Made by a program: the position numbers and the translations under genes
Part shown: positions 10,790-22,390 of the stretch, one piece after another
Layout: each line of letters starts with the position of its first letter
Position numbering within the stretch: the stretch's first letter is position 1
NCBI GenBank assembly: GCA_032622095.1
Contig: CP136069.1
Location: 163,173,043-163,237,042, forward strand
Direction: 5' to 3'
Length of the DNA stretch: 64,000 bases
DNA from: Siphonodentalium dalli
Taxonomy: Eukaryota > Mollusca > Scaphopoda > Gadilida > Siphonodentaliidae
Notes under the pieces: generated by a model
Seen by the model: the letters and a program-made list of their open reading frames with translations, nothing else
What the model was told of the DNA's origin: nothing
Database searches by the model: none

Positions 10790-12373
10790 ATGTTTTCCAA
10801 TGGAACAGTTCAAGAAGAATTCCAAATAACCTTTCAATGTTTACAATCTGAATTAAAAGTACTAAGAGCACAGTATTTAGAAGTAATAGTTCAGTTCACT
10901 GAGTATAAAAGTTTAAATGATAAAACTTCAAGAAAACGTAGAGCACTTCTTCCATTTATAAGAGGACATTCGTGACTCTTCGGTACTGTTAGTACTGAAG
11001 ACCTACAAAACATAAATTCAAATATAAATAAACTAGGACAAAACCAAAACAAAATTCAACATGCGTTACAAGAATGTTTCAATATAATGGATGCTACTAG
11101 GAATTTGTTTAAAGAAAATAGGCAAAGAATAAATTAATTAGTACAAATTGTTCAAGTTATAAAGAATAAAACTACTTAATCTAAATCAACAACATCGAAG
11201 AATTCTAAAAATAGAATAGTATACTAGTGTTCATCATAACTTGGAATTAATTGTGGATGCGGTTAACCAAATAGTAACATCTGCAAGGTTCTACATAGAA
11301 CATCTGCACATGCAATTAAGCATCATGACCTCTAAGCCAATATTCCCAAGAGTACTTAGGATTAATACTTTAAGAGAAATGATTAGAGATATTAAAAAGA
11401 AACTACCAGATCACTTAAAATTACCTTTTAACCCAACAACAGAAATTTGGCAATATTATCAACATTTGACTTGTGATGCTTTGTTATCTAACAGCCAAAT
11501 AGTTATAATAATTAAAATACCACTTTTACATTATCAGGTATTTTAAATATATTCTTTACCTTAAACAATAAATGAAAAGATATTAAAACCAGACTTAAAT
11601 CAAATGGTAGCAGAATATAGATTAGGCACTTCAACATTAATTATAAATCACGGCAGGACTCAGTATGTAAATTTACAAGAAACATCACGTTGTGCTAAGG
11701 ATAAACTAAATCACTGTAAATATAATGGACTTATTAGAGATGTGGAAAAAATTAAAACTTGCCATGTAGCATTATTCATAGGAGCGAGTAAATCAGTAGA
11801 GAAAATGTGTGTAATGTAACTCAAATAAATAAAGGTCTTTACATATTAAGTACGAAAGAACAATTAACCTTTTCAATGACTGTACAAACATTAAATACCC
11901 TTACCAAATAAAAATAAACCCTCCTATTGGACTATTAAAATTAAAACCTACTTGTTCGGCATCAGCACATAGCTTTAGGTTCGAAAGTTATTATGAAGGA
12001 AATATCTCTAAATTATTGGATGTCTTTCATGGTAAAATCTTACCAACATTTAATACTTCAAGATTCCTTTTATGGAAACCACTCTTAGAGAAATTACCAA
12101 AACTATACAAACTTAACCTTTCCAGAGCCACTGAAGTTAGTTCATAAGATTCATCTTAAGCAACTTGTAAATTACTGGGATAGTCTGGTAGTCCTTACTC
12201 CAAGTTCAAAATTCTTATACTTTCTATTGCTTCTTCCAATGGTCATATTGATATGCTGTATTAAGTTTAAACGCCAGATAAGACATGGGTTATCGAAACG
12301 CCGCTATGGGCGAGATAATAATAGACATAGACAAGAAAAGATACTAAATGCAAATGTAGAAAACTACAACTAA
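10790..12373 (+). pseudogene. Env-like glycoprotein remnant of the retroelement
   Basis: After the integrase and two nested insertions, broken frames show the layout of a class of F-protein-like retroelement envelopes. A basic R-K-R-R furin-type site lies at ~10931-10942, directly followed by a hydrophobic A-L-L-P-F-I stretch. Beyond an in-frame TGA comes L-F-G-T-V-S-T-E-D-L, then an N/Q-rich coiled-coil-like region. Cysteine-bearing ectodomain pieces follow (11241-11546 and 11604-11819). Near 12200-12262 is a hydrophobic membrane segment (FLYFLLLLPMVILICCI) with a basic tail ending at TAA (12371-12373). It would be a surface fusion protein. Several stops and frame changes break it, and the amino end upstream of 10790 is not defined. 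Confidence 0.7.
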
Positions 12374-12966
12374 TGAACACTTTGGAAGATTCGAATGCCT
12401 ATGCCGCCAATATGAGAGCAACCAAAGCCAGGAACCGCACCCTGAGTGTAAACACCATTGTACCAGATGACGCCTCCGCCCAGATCAATGCATAATTCTG
12501 GAAGCGAGACGATGTGTAAATAAACTTTCAAAAAGGAATATAACAAATTCCTATATAAACATTCCTAGAAGTAAATCTAAAAAAGAATGAATATATAAAC
12601 ATTCCCAGAAAATAGTAATGATGAGCAGAAATGAATAAACATTCATAAAGTAATAAATAAACATTCCCAGAAAATAGTCATGATAACAAAAACATTCCTA
12701 TAAATATTCTTCGAAGAAACCTAGGAAGTAAGGAATATATAAACATTCCTAAACCAGAGTGATGATGTACATAACGGAATTGAAACATTCCTATAGACGT
12801 TGCAGTGACAATATTCTTCACGACGGATTTCTACATTTGACTGTGCTAGTGTTGACATTCCATATTATTTAAATTATTGATAACAGGAAAGGATTAAGAC
12901 CACAGTATTTATCTCACAAAATTATAAATCGAAGTAATTTAATATATAATTCTAAATCGAAGGAAT
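12374..12966 (+). repeat. Region 3' of Env with degenerate AAACATTCC tandem repeats
   Basis: Between the Env stop and the 3' LTR, 12505-12800 holds about eight spaced copies of a (ATA)TAAACATTCC(TA/CA)GAA-like motif, roughly 35-60 bases apart. This is a degenerate minisatellite. No polypurine tract can be singled out with confidence; GGAAAGGATTAAGA at 12889-12902 is a weak candidate. Confidence 0.6.
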
Positions 12967-13951
12967 TTAATATACAGAGGTCATAGAATGGACATGAGAA
13001 TTCCACAAACAGCACCATCAGGTCAGATTCACAGGTTGCACACTAGAGTATCAAATATGTAATTGACGTGTTACATAGTTCGAACTATCATGCCTACCAA
13101 GATAGTTGACTGTTTTGACAGGTTGTTTGCTTTAAAGGTACGGGAGGCCTTGACGGTGGGTATGCTGTGAAAATATTTCCACCGGTCAAAAACCGCCACA
13201 AACAGAAAGAATATTAAAATGTAGACAGACTTTGTCCATATACAAATAAAAAATATCGCATAAACAGTATGTTATTGTCATATGTTTGACCATTGTTATG
13301 TAAACAAAAGCATAACAAGTTGCTTTCCTGGTGTTTGTTTATATTATGATAGTAAACATAAAGAGCGCTCTTTGTTGCTGAATTCCTGATATGGAATGAA
13401 TAAAGAGCGTTTTTATAATTTGTGTGTGATTAGCCAGTAACAATGTGCTGCATTCTGTAACACAATCAGGCTCCTGCTTAGGTAAAATATAGTTGGTCTT
13501 TATGATAGCATGCTGTTTACGCGATGGTCATGGTATATATGAACAAAACTGTATGCGTTTTAATATTTTTCTGTTTACGGTAATTGAAACAAATATGAAT
13601 ATTTTCGACAACTAAGGCCTCCCGTGCCTTTAATCTGGTACAGGATGGTTGGAACTGGTATGTCTAAAATGTATTCTGAGCCAGGGCTTATGATTGGCCA
13701 GTTAAGTCCTGATAAATTTTCGTATACATGTTTAGTCGGAGTTTTATTCCGGCAGTCTGCTGTTCCTCTCGAAATTAACAACACCTCAAATTTAACTTGG
13801 TGCTGTTCCACTGGCTTGGTGTATTCCGAAGTTAACACCTGCAAATTATTTCTCTAAAATAAAATATCAACAACAACAATGACTCGACTACCTTTGAAGA
13901 CGACGTACTGCCACGTCCATTCCAACTACACAACGAAAAGGAAGTTCTACA
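12967..13951 (+). repeat. 3' LTR of the retroelement, split by a MITE
   Basis: Collinear with the 5' LTR: GAATTTAATATACAGAGGTC at its start, CAGCACCATCAGGTCAGATT, then after the MITE (13132-13633) TTATGATTGGCCAGT, GGAGTTTTATTCCGGCAGTC and ATGACTCGACTAC, ending near GAAGTTCTACA. The MITE is absent from the 5' LTR, so it inserted after the retroelement. Confidence 0.75.
13132..13633 (+). mobile_element. ~500-bp TTAA-flanked MITE, copy B
   Basis: Same orientation and landmarks as copy A, with starts TTAAAGGTACGGGAGGCCTT and end AAGGCCTCCCGTGCCTTTAA, giving a nearly perfect terminal inverted repeat here. It interrupts the 3' LTR of the retroelement, which dates it as later. Confidence 0.9.
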
Positions 13952-14080
13952 GTATATGTTGGAAATATCAAACCCAAGGGCTTGGGTAGGTCAGATAGAT
14001 CCCCCGCCCTCAAATGGAGACAACCTAAGCATGCCCATGTATGAGGGAACAATTCCACCAACAAATATAAAAGACTAATG

Positions 14081-14415
14081 TATCATCTGACAAACGATCA
14101 CGGTTGTATTATTGCTACAATGTTAAATAATATGCCATATGAAGATATGAAATGCTACTAATCAAATCAGGGCTCATGTCGCTCAAATAGTATATATATA
14201 TAGGTAGAATAGATAGAAACATGGAAAAAATCCACCAAGCTAATAAACAAAACAAGTGAAACAAAAATAAAACTATACTGTATCATCAGACAAACGAGCA
14301 TGGTGTGTCATTGGTATGTTACATAATATGCCATACAAAGATATGAAACGATACTAGCCAAATCAGGACTCACGTCTCTCAAATATGATAGATATAGGTG
14401 GAATAGAGAGAAACA
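14081..14415. repeat. Two-copy tandem duplication (~200-bp period)
   Basis: TGTATCATCTGACAAACGA...AATATGCCATATGAAGATATGAAA at 14081-14152 recurs as TGTATCATCAGACAAACGAG...AATATGCCATACAAAGATATGAAA at 14279-14350. CAAATCAGGGCTCA and TCTCAAAT(A) are also shared downstream. The spacing is ~198 bp. One frame reads N-N-M-P-Y-E-D-M-K, protein-like, so this may be a fragment of retroelement coding sequence. I cannot name it. Confidence 0.7.
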
Positions 14416-17400
14416 TTCAAAATAGTCAAAGGGAAATATCAGATAGAGCAAGAATAATTCTTCAGGAGCACAATCGACAAGAGGACACAACAAGCTTCTA
14501 AAGAATGAACATTACAAGAATATCAGAAAACATTTCTTCTCTCATCGGATCTTTACCGATTGAACAGTTTACTTGAAAGTCCAATTGATATGGACAGTGT
14601 GGATGACTTCAAAGAACATAAGGATAACTTTCATAAAAAAACAGATACATTTACATGTATGAGCCACAACATCCAACATGATCTGTGTATAATATCTAAG
14701 TTTTTCAGTATAAAACTCATCACGACTTAAACGAATAATATCTTATAATGATCAGTGTGTAAACCTGTACTTCGGATTATATGCTACTACTTTCTTCGGA
14801 TTTTCAAATACTTAGATTGCGGCACCTTTATACAAACGACGTTTTCATACACTACATTGTCATACCTGCTAGCACATCTTCTTTTCCGAATATCTAGATT
14901 GATGGCTAAATGTAACTTTCGAACACAATTGGGCATTTGGAATAATGTTGCAAAGATATTCTCATTTAGTTGGCAAGTTTATTCCACCGGAGATTAAAAA
15001 TTTGATCTTGGGAAGCCCCTTTAAAATCAGACTGCACATTGTGAGTACATTCCAGTGTGGGAACATTAGTCTTTTGTCGAAAAGTGGATTGGAACACGCA
15101 GAAATAAATTTGGTTCAGATAATCAATATTTTAGGGTGAACCCACATTAGTTGATCGCATTGAAAAATCTGTAACCTTTTCCTTGATTAACTGTAACCAT
15201 TAGTCGACATCGAAAAACTATTTTATCATTATGATGATTCCATTCGACAGATAACTGACTATATAAAGCACATGTTGCATGAACATACGATATCTGCGTT
15301 GTGCCTTAGTATGGATATGTACAAAAACCTCCCTGGTTACAATGCATGGTTGATTTGGTCAATGCTGCATACTTCTGTGTATTAGCATATCCATGATATC
15401 ATAAATGGGGATTTTGGTAGCCCGGTTCTGTAATAATTTAGAGTGCTAGGATATGTGGATCTCACCACAGTCATCTTCGAAGCTGTCAATCAAATCATTA
15501 TCAGCAGATATTTTCGACCAATCAGCGACTGAGCAGGTCGCTTGCTGCAATGCAAATTCTAATGCATCAATCTTCACCTTAATTGTGATATCCATCGTAC
15601 TTTCAGTGTTGAATTGCCTATATTCAAACAACTTTGTTTTGTCAAATCATAATATACTGAAATTTACATTTGCCCCATGATGTTGGAAATTTATCCATGG
15701 TTGTAACAATGTTTTTTGACTCTGCATGAGACTTAAAGGCGAAAATGTATGTTCTCCGATGTGTTAACGCTTAAGATCTGTGTATGTCTGCTCCCGACCC
15801 CTGGACCGATGTCAACCAAATTTGGCGTGGGGCCTCGAGGTAGCCAGGCGGATGTTATAACGGTGTTATTTTTTTTTCATTTTAATTTAAAAAAACATTA
15901 TTTTAAATTAAATGTTTTAAATGTTAAATACAAAAATTAAATTTAAAACAAATCTAATTAATAAAAAAAAATTGTTTTGCATCAATGCACAAGGAGAAAG
16001 ACTGCCTATATTGACAGTTTAGCGAAATGTTACACGATATGTTGCCATTATTAGCCAAAGTAATAATAACTAGAATGCACTCAGACAGATGCCAACGTGC
16101 GCAAAAAACAATAATTTAAAAAATAATTTCACTGTATTTTACTTAATTTATTTTTATTTAATTTAATGTTAGCAAAAAAAGACAATTACCATTTCTCATT
16201 TCATCACAGATAAAAGGCAATTACTATATTAATCATTTAAGTAATTAAAACCAATTCCATGTTGCCGAAAGGATGAGACTTTAATATCGATTAAATTTTT
16301 TTCAGCGGCATATTTTGATTTTGATTTTCCAGTAGTCAAAGTTGACCAAAGGAGCAATTATAAGAAATAATTAATACCATTTGTGTAAACATTGATAGCA
16401 GCAAATATGCAACATTAAATATCAATAATTAATCAATAATTAATCAATAACGATCATTTTATGTAATAAAAAACTCTTCAAACGGTGTTTGTGTCAACAA
16501 ATGCGTTTTGTTTTGTGTTACGTCATTCGTCGTATTTGACCCGGAACTCGGCTGAAGGTTAGGCTATTCAGCCTATTGCGTTGAATTACGAAATCGCGTT
16601 TTGAATGTCTCTATTTTCCCGCACGATAAAAAGAGGGTTTTGCACGAACCAAAAATGATAAAACTTCCCAATTATAAGTAAAAATACCCAAATGAAGGAG
16701 TCTATGTAGGTCCCGAAGGAGTCTATAGACTCTTTGATGTAGAGTTCTGATGGAGAAAATGTAGGTCGATCTATTTTTGTTATAACTCTGAAGTATTTTG
16801 ACCTGGGAGAAAAAATCGAAATCGAGGCTCACTACGAGCATGACAGTTTTAAATATAGAAACGGGGAATCCCGGCAAATGGCGATATCGGCGACAAACAA
16901 ATAATCGAAAACAACATAATATGACCATACGTAAACGTAATAAAGCCCACGTAGATTAAATCTGGCAGTTTGCGATACGAAATACATTTATAATAATTAC
17001 CGCTTTTGAATTATACCGGTATCGAAATTAGTCGACGAAATTGATGTGACAAAGATAAAGGGAAATAATGACATTTCTTCCTGTGCTCAAATAAAACTTT
17101 CGAAGAGGTGTTCTTTTGTGCGACACTGTTCACAACATTTTTTACTCGATGCGTTTACTGTTAACACCGAAGATCTGGTCTGCTTGACAGCGTGGAAATA
17201 TAATAAAATTACATTACAAAATGCTCCAAGTTGTGTGTTGAAATTCTGCACTATACACGTGGAGTGATTACAGGGTGTGCTGTATAGCTCATGGTGTGTT
17301 GCTACACAGCTAAGTCATGTAGTCCGAAAATATCCAACGTCTATTCAAATCTGAGATAGAAATGCTTATTTGCATAAGTTGGAGGGAATTGTGTGAGCAC

Positions 17401-17454
17401 ATGGTGACGTCATACAGTATAGTACAGTTCACAATCCGAAGAAACAAGTCCTGT
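14416..17454. other. Long non-coding stretch, no supported gene
   Basis: No frame shows a domain. A 61-codon minus-strand frame (15446-15631) looks compositionally protein-like but has no splice context. At 15741-15860 is one copy of a dispersed sequence (CCTGGACCGATGTCAACCAAATTT...GGCGGATGTTATAACGGTGT) also present near 32580 and 48190; it is followed by an A/T-rich tract (15865-15985). The remainder is unrecognised. Confidence 0.5.
15741..15870 (+). repeat. Dispersed repeat family 'CCTGGACCGAT', copy 1
   Basis: TATGTCTGCTCCCGACCCCT, GGACCGATGTCAACCAAATT, CTCGAGGTAGCCAGGCGGAT and GTTATAACGGTGTTA match copies at 32540-32650 and 48155-48255. The class is unknown; each copy is followed by a strongly A/T-rich tract. 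Confidence 0.75.
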
Positions 17455-18340
17455 TACAGTCATGTCGCAAGCATATGGGTGCTCGTCCCATATCCCAACT
17501 AAAGAACACAGGTGTGACATTAAGAACTAACCGGCACGATTGAACATAGTGACATTAACGGATTGACAGACCCATGTCACAGTATATGTCGCAAGCATAT
17601 GAACGCATGCATTTGACACTATATCAATATGTGGGATACATACACAAAACCGCAAGCGTATGTTACTGGTATCAGTATATCGAACGATTGTAACCTTAAG
17701 TGTCATCCTTACGCGACGCAGGCATGCACATAATTCCCAAAATTCAGTCATACCAGAGTCCAAAATATTGTACCCAAATACAGGTTATGTCACACCGTTA
17801 TATAATCGTTATTTGTTTGTGTGTAAAGCGTTCCTACATAAATAATGTGTACACTGCTACTACGTCAATAAAGCAATTTTCAGTCAATATATACCAGGAT
17901 ATGTTGATCAACTTCGGAACGCAATGTGAAATTAAGAAGTATCCACGATTAAATACAATTTCCCACTACCGGTTGGACAGACTATTGCCATAACTAGTGT
18001 ATGTCGCAAGCATGTGGATGCACTTATGACACGATATCAATGTCGCATGCTTGGTATGGAATATATACACAAAACTACGCGTGTGTCTTACTGTTGTCAG
18101 TATATCGGACGAGTTCAATGGCGTAGGATAGCACAATCTGCCAAAAACATTATTGTTCTCATTAAAAGACGCATGCATGCATGATTATCATACACTATCG
18201 GCCAGTAACAAACATGCAACTGGGTCTGTTTACCACACGCTCGATCGATATATTCTAACTGACTCTTCCCCACCGATGTCTCTATATCCCTGCAAGATAG
18301 ATGTTGCCTAACACTGTTTCTTGAGTGAAAATGCTCAATT
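17455..18340 (+). repeat. Degenerate ~650-900-bp repeat array, units a and b
   Basis: Unit a contains TATGTCGCAAGCATATGAAC near 17586 and TATATCAATATG...ACACAAAACCGCA near 17620-17660. Unit b repeats CAATAAAGCAATTTTCAGTC (17866), ATGTCGCAAGCATGTGGATG (18001), CAATGTCGCATGCTTGGTAT and CTGACTCTTCCCCACCGATG. Units c-e follow after 19305. No coding function is seen. Confidence 0.7.
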
Positions 18341-19300
18341 TCAGGTAAAACAAGAGCTACGCTGGGCGTGCAATATACGCCCTCTCTTGGGTCGGCGGCA
18401 ACTGGTAAAAAAGGGGCATAACTCTGGTAAAAATTGGCGGACGGAACTCAAATTTGAACTTGACCTGTGTTTTGGTGGGAGAAAGTAATATACCAAATTA
18501 TCATTGAATCCGATAAGCTCTAGTAAAGTTATCATCCGGACAACAAATTTCAGGGATTTTCTAAGTCAAATTACGTCAAATAAGGGGCATAACTCCGGTG
18601 AAAATTGGCGGACGGAACCCAAATTCGAACTTGAGCTGTCTTTTCTCCTATTAAACCCACATACCAAATTTGATTGAAATCGGTTCACTCTAACTAAAGT
18701 TATCATCCGGACAACAAATTTCAGGGATTTTCTAAGTCAAATTACGTCAAAAAAGGGGCCATAACTCTCGCAAAAATTATCGGATTAAAACGAAATTCCA
18801 ACTTGAGCTGTATTTTGATATATGTAATCCACAAAAAAACGGGTTTTGCGTATAAACATTCCAAAATCGAGTTATCATCCGGAAACCAAAAAACATAAGA
18901 AAAACTGAATTTTCTGAGTCGAAAAAGGGGCATATCTCTGCCAAAAATAGTCGGACAGAACCCAAGTTCGAACTTGACCTGTGTTTTGGTGGGAGAAAGT
19001 AATATACCAAATTTGGATTAATTCCGATAAACTATACTAAAGTTATCATCCGGACAACAAATTTCAAGGATTTTCTAAGTCAAAAAATGTTAAATAAGGG
19101 GCATAACTCCGGTGAAAATTGGCGGGCGGAACCCAAATTCGAACTTGAACTTACTTTTCGGCTAATAAACCCACATACCAAATTTTACTAATTTTGGTTC
19201 ACTCTAACTAAAGTTATCATCCGGACAACAGGTTAACGGACGCCCGCCCGCCCGGACAGACCAATACTATAATACGGCCTTTTTTTCAAAAGGGCGTATA
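18341..19300 (+). repeat. GGGGCATAACTC-type element with five tandem units
   Basis: Five copies of a ~170-bp unit begin at about 18413, 18583, 18755, 18927 and 19097. Each carries GGGGCATAACTC or a variant, an ATTGGCGGACGGAA-like block, CAAATTCGAACTTGA and AAAGTTATCATCCGGA. The left edge has GCAATATACGCCCTCT; the right edge has CGCCCGCCCGCCCGGACAGA followed by AAAGGGCGTATAAAAA, so the ends are partly inverted around TATACGCCC. It sits between units b and c of the surrounding array and may have inserted there. Short minus-strand frames inside it are not genes. Confidence 0.85.
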
Positions 19301-19399
19301 AAAAACGCATAGATTTAACCATAAAACCTGCATTTTAGTAACTTAATTTGTATTTTTCTTGCGATAATTGTCATATCTGCTTCAAAATAATACGGACAC

Positions 19400-21530
19400 C
19401 GAACACCATCAGCACCAACATTCAGTCATACACGTACATGTAGTCGAGAATACTGTACCCAATTACTGGTTGTGTAAACATTTTAAGGCTTCATTTTTTG
19501 TACACTGAGCTACTACGTCAATAAAGCAATGTTCAGTCCATATGCCAGGATCCATTAATCGATGCCGCAACCATGTGAACGCCCCTACCGGAATATCGAC
19601 GTATCCCAACTCTAGAACGCATGCAATGTGAAATTAAGAATTAACCACAATTGAACATAGTATACCACTAACGGATTGTCAAACTATTGCCATATACTGT
19701 ATGTCGCACGCATATGGACGCACTTGACACGACATCAATATCGCACGCTTGGTACGGAATATATACACAAAATCGCATGCGCGAGATACTGTTGTCGTAT
19801 ATCGGACGAGTGCAGTGGCGTAATGATCGCACGATCAGTCAAATACAAATTGTTATCCTTACTCGACGTATGCAAGTATGTCATATACCAGGGGGAAATA
19901 ACACACATATGCGGCTGTTAATCACACATTGGAACGGCATATTCTAACTGACCCTTCCCCACAAGTGTCTCTACATCCCTGCATTATGGATGTTGCTCAA
20001 CACGGTTTCTTCCACGAAAGTGTCAAATACATATAACGATTATAACTCATAGATTTAATCACACAACCTGGAAATTTTAAGTATTTTAGTGACTGTTTGT
20101 ATTTTTCCTGCAATATTTGTTTATCCTTATAATGCTGGGAGCTGCACTGTTGTGGTATTAAAGACCATGTTCCAGTGCCTTCCCTTATATATGAAGCCTC
20201 GTATATGTAAGAGAATGCATTGGCACAGGGTTTTTCGTAATATTTCCGGAAACTCAAGTCATGAAATTGTTAAATTTAATAGACACCATGCACTATCAGC
20301 ATCAAAACTATAATAGCAGGTAGCGTTGAGAACACTGTACACAATTGCTGGTTATGTCACAAGTCTAAGGCCGTATTATATATTTTAATGCGCTCTCACA
20401 TCACCCATTTTCACACTGCGCTGGTACACCAATAAAGGATTTTCAGTCTGAGTTGATCAATGTCGCAACCATATGGGCGTCCCTTCTGGAATATCGACAT
20501 ACCCAACTATGGAGCGCATTGTGAAATTAAGTATTAGCCACCATTGAACTTCCTACCACTAATGGGTAGGCAGACTATTTCCATATCGTATGTCGCAAGC
20601 ATATGAAAGAACTTGCCACCATATCAATATCACTCGCTTGGTATGAAATAAACAAAACCGCATGTGTGTGCTCGTGTCGTCAGTTTATCTGACAAGTGCA
20701 ATAACGTAATGATAGCTTGGCATGTCAAATACACTTCCACGATCGCACATAATTTTATAAACATTCCGGAAGTCCACGCCGCATCTTAACATCTTTGCAA
20801 TGTGTCTGTTCCTGCATGTGCAATGGAATTGTGAAATTGCCAGTTTGAAACTGAATTTTTTTCGGATTTTAATGCAATTGCTTGTAGCTACAGGTACCTG
20901 CTTAAATATAACTGACACCACAAACCGTCAATATTAAATCACAATCATACCAAGTAGCGCTGAGAACACTGCTACCAATTACTGCTAAACCACGATGCCA
21001 GTCTTATTAAAACTAGACCTAACTTTCATTACTTTCAACTTACGTTGAGAGTTGACTGTAAGGAAACCTTGGTCTAGTTATTACTAGACTGCCACGATGC
21101 TAAAGCTGTAGTTTTATTTTGGTTATACTGAGTAAATACGTCAATCATTTTCCACAGCACTACTGCATCAATAAAGGATCTTTTAGTCCATATGCCAGGA
21201 CGTGTTCATCAACGTCACAACCGTGTGGACACAACTCCCAAAATATTGAAACATCACGAGTCTGGAACACATTGTTAAGAATAGAAATGACCAAATTAGC
21301 AGACTATTGCCATCGTGCATATCGCAAGCACATGGACGCATGTGCCACTACCGGTATATCAATATGAAACGTTGGTATGCAATATATACACACAACTGAT
21401 TATGTGTGTTCCTGTCGTCAGTTTATCATATGAGTGCAAATGCGCAAAGATAGCACAATTTTCTGCACGAACAGTGAAATACCTCATGCGTTATTGTTAT
21501 GGGATCGCAGGAGTTTCATAAACTTGGGGC
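19400..21530 (+). repeat. Degenerate repeat array, units c, d and e
   Basis: Anchors CAATAAAG(C/G)A...TTCAGTC lie at ~19519, 20429 and 21169. Each is followed by an ATATCGAC..CCCAACT-like block, GTGAAATTAAG, ATGTCGCA(A/C)GCATATG, ATATCAATAT and GTTGTCGTATATC or GTCGTCAGTTTATC. Unit spacing is about 740-910 bases because of small internal insertions. Non-coding. Confidence 0.7.
20996..21098. repeat. Inverted repeat within unit e
   Basis: GTCTTATTAAAACTAGACC on the left and GGTCTAGTTATTACTAGAC on the right form a stem, flanked by CCACGATGC on both sides (~20991 and ~21091), which looks like a 9-bp target-site duplication around a ~90-bp fold-back insertion. Confidence 0.7.
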
Positions 21531-22288
21531 CATAGCACCGATGTATGTTTCTTTCATTGCTGTTTGCAGTCATGTTTCACGAACTTATATAGCTATAGTA
21601 GTACATGTACCCTGATGTATGTAAGGCAAAATTATAGTAAATATTTGTATGTAGAGGATCTCACATGAGTTTATATTTTGTACGGAATCTATCAATCGAG
21701 ATAACTAAATTCGATTTGAGCCGAGGTTCACCGAGACTCAAATAGAATTTAGTGGATGAGGTTGATAAATTACGTATAAAGTAGAATGAGTTTGATATAC
21801 ATTTTATCACATGATCAAATAAACGCGAAGCAACGTGAAGTATTCATCGAAGAAAACTATCATAAACGTCAGCGATCGCAAGTCGTTTAAATAATGGCGT
21901 GACGTCATCGCACGTGCTAATATTACATGTGTGTCTTACCAATATTTATGAACCTGGTTTTGTGAGTTAATTATGTGATAAATGTCTTCTGTCTTCTATT
22001 TACACTTCTATTTACACTCCATATATTATTTTTCCAACCAGCTATAATCATGGAGAGTTTGAAAAGTTATGTCATTATATATACACCATTAAATACATCA
22101 AAGTGTCTTTAATTATCTGGGACTATTTCTTTACACGCGCAAACAATGAACAGTTACATGAAAAGTCATCCCATGTCTTATAGAAGCCGATGTTAGTTTA
22201 GTGTCCCATTTGTTGATTTAAGTAGGTTTTGTCGAGGCTTTAGATCATGTAATAAATATAACCTATAACTCATCCCCAGAGTATAGGC

Positions 22289-22390
22289 TATAGCGGAATT
22301 TACAAAACTCGTCCACTACATTAGGTCAGGACCTCAACAAAGGCTCGTCCAGTTCTAATTTTCTGGACTCGTTTTGTAAATTCCGCTATA
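22289..22390. repeat. Fold-back with ~27-bp arms
   Basis: TATAGCGGAATTTACAAAAC at 22289 is mirrored by GTTTTGTAAATTCCGCTATA ending at 22390; the inner CTCGTCCA/TGGACTCG differ at a few positions. The loop is ~48 bases. The small size suggests a MITE. Confidence 0.8.

Larger units (their letters stand above)
2409..13951 (+). mobile_element. Degenerate Ty3/gypsy-type LTR retroelement with Env-like frame
   Basis: Two diverged direct repeats (about 2409-3003 and 12967-13951) enclose recognisable Gag, aspartic protease, reverse transcriptase, RNase H, integrase and Env-like segments in retroviral order, all on the + strand. Each coding segment is broken by stops or frame changes, so the copy is dead. 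Three later insertions are nested in it: a pogo-like element at 8426-9478 and TTAA-flanked MITEs at 9831-10333 and 13132-13633. A ~58-bp SINE-like piece sits in the RT. The LTR divergence by eye indicates an old insertion. RNase H followed by integrase, the YLDD polymerase motif and the integrase C-terminal pattern point to Ty3/gypsy rather than BEL/Pao or Copia. The Env-like frame makes it errantivirus-like in layout. Confidence 0.85.

Noticed and set aside
15446-15631. 61-codon minus-strand frame that looks protein-like
   Set aside because: Acidic, plausible composition but no flanking splice sites in a consistent phase and no recognised family; too weak to list as a gene.
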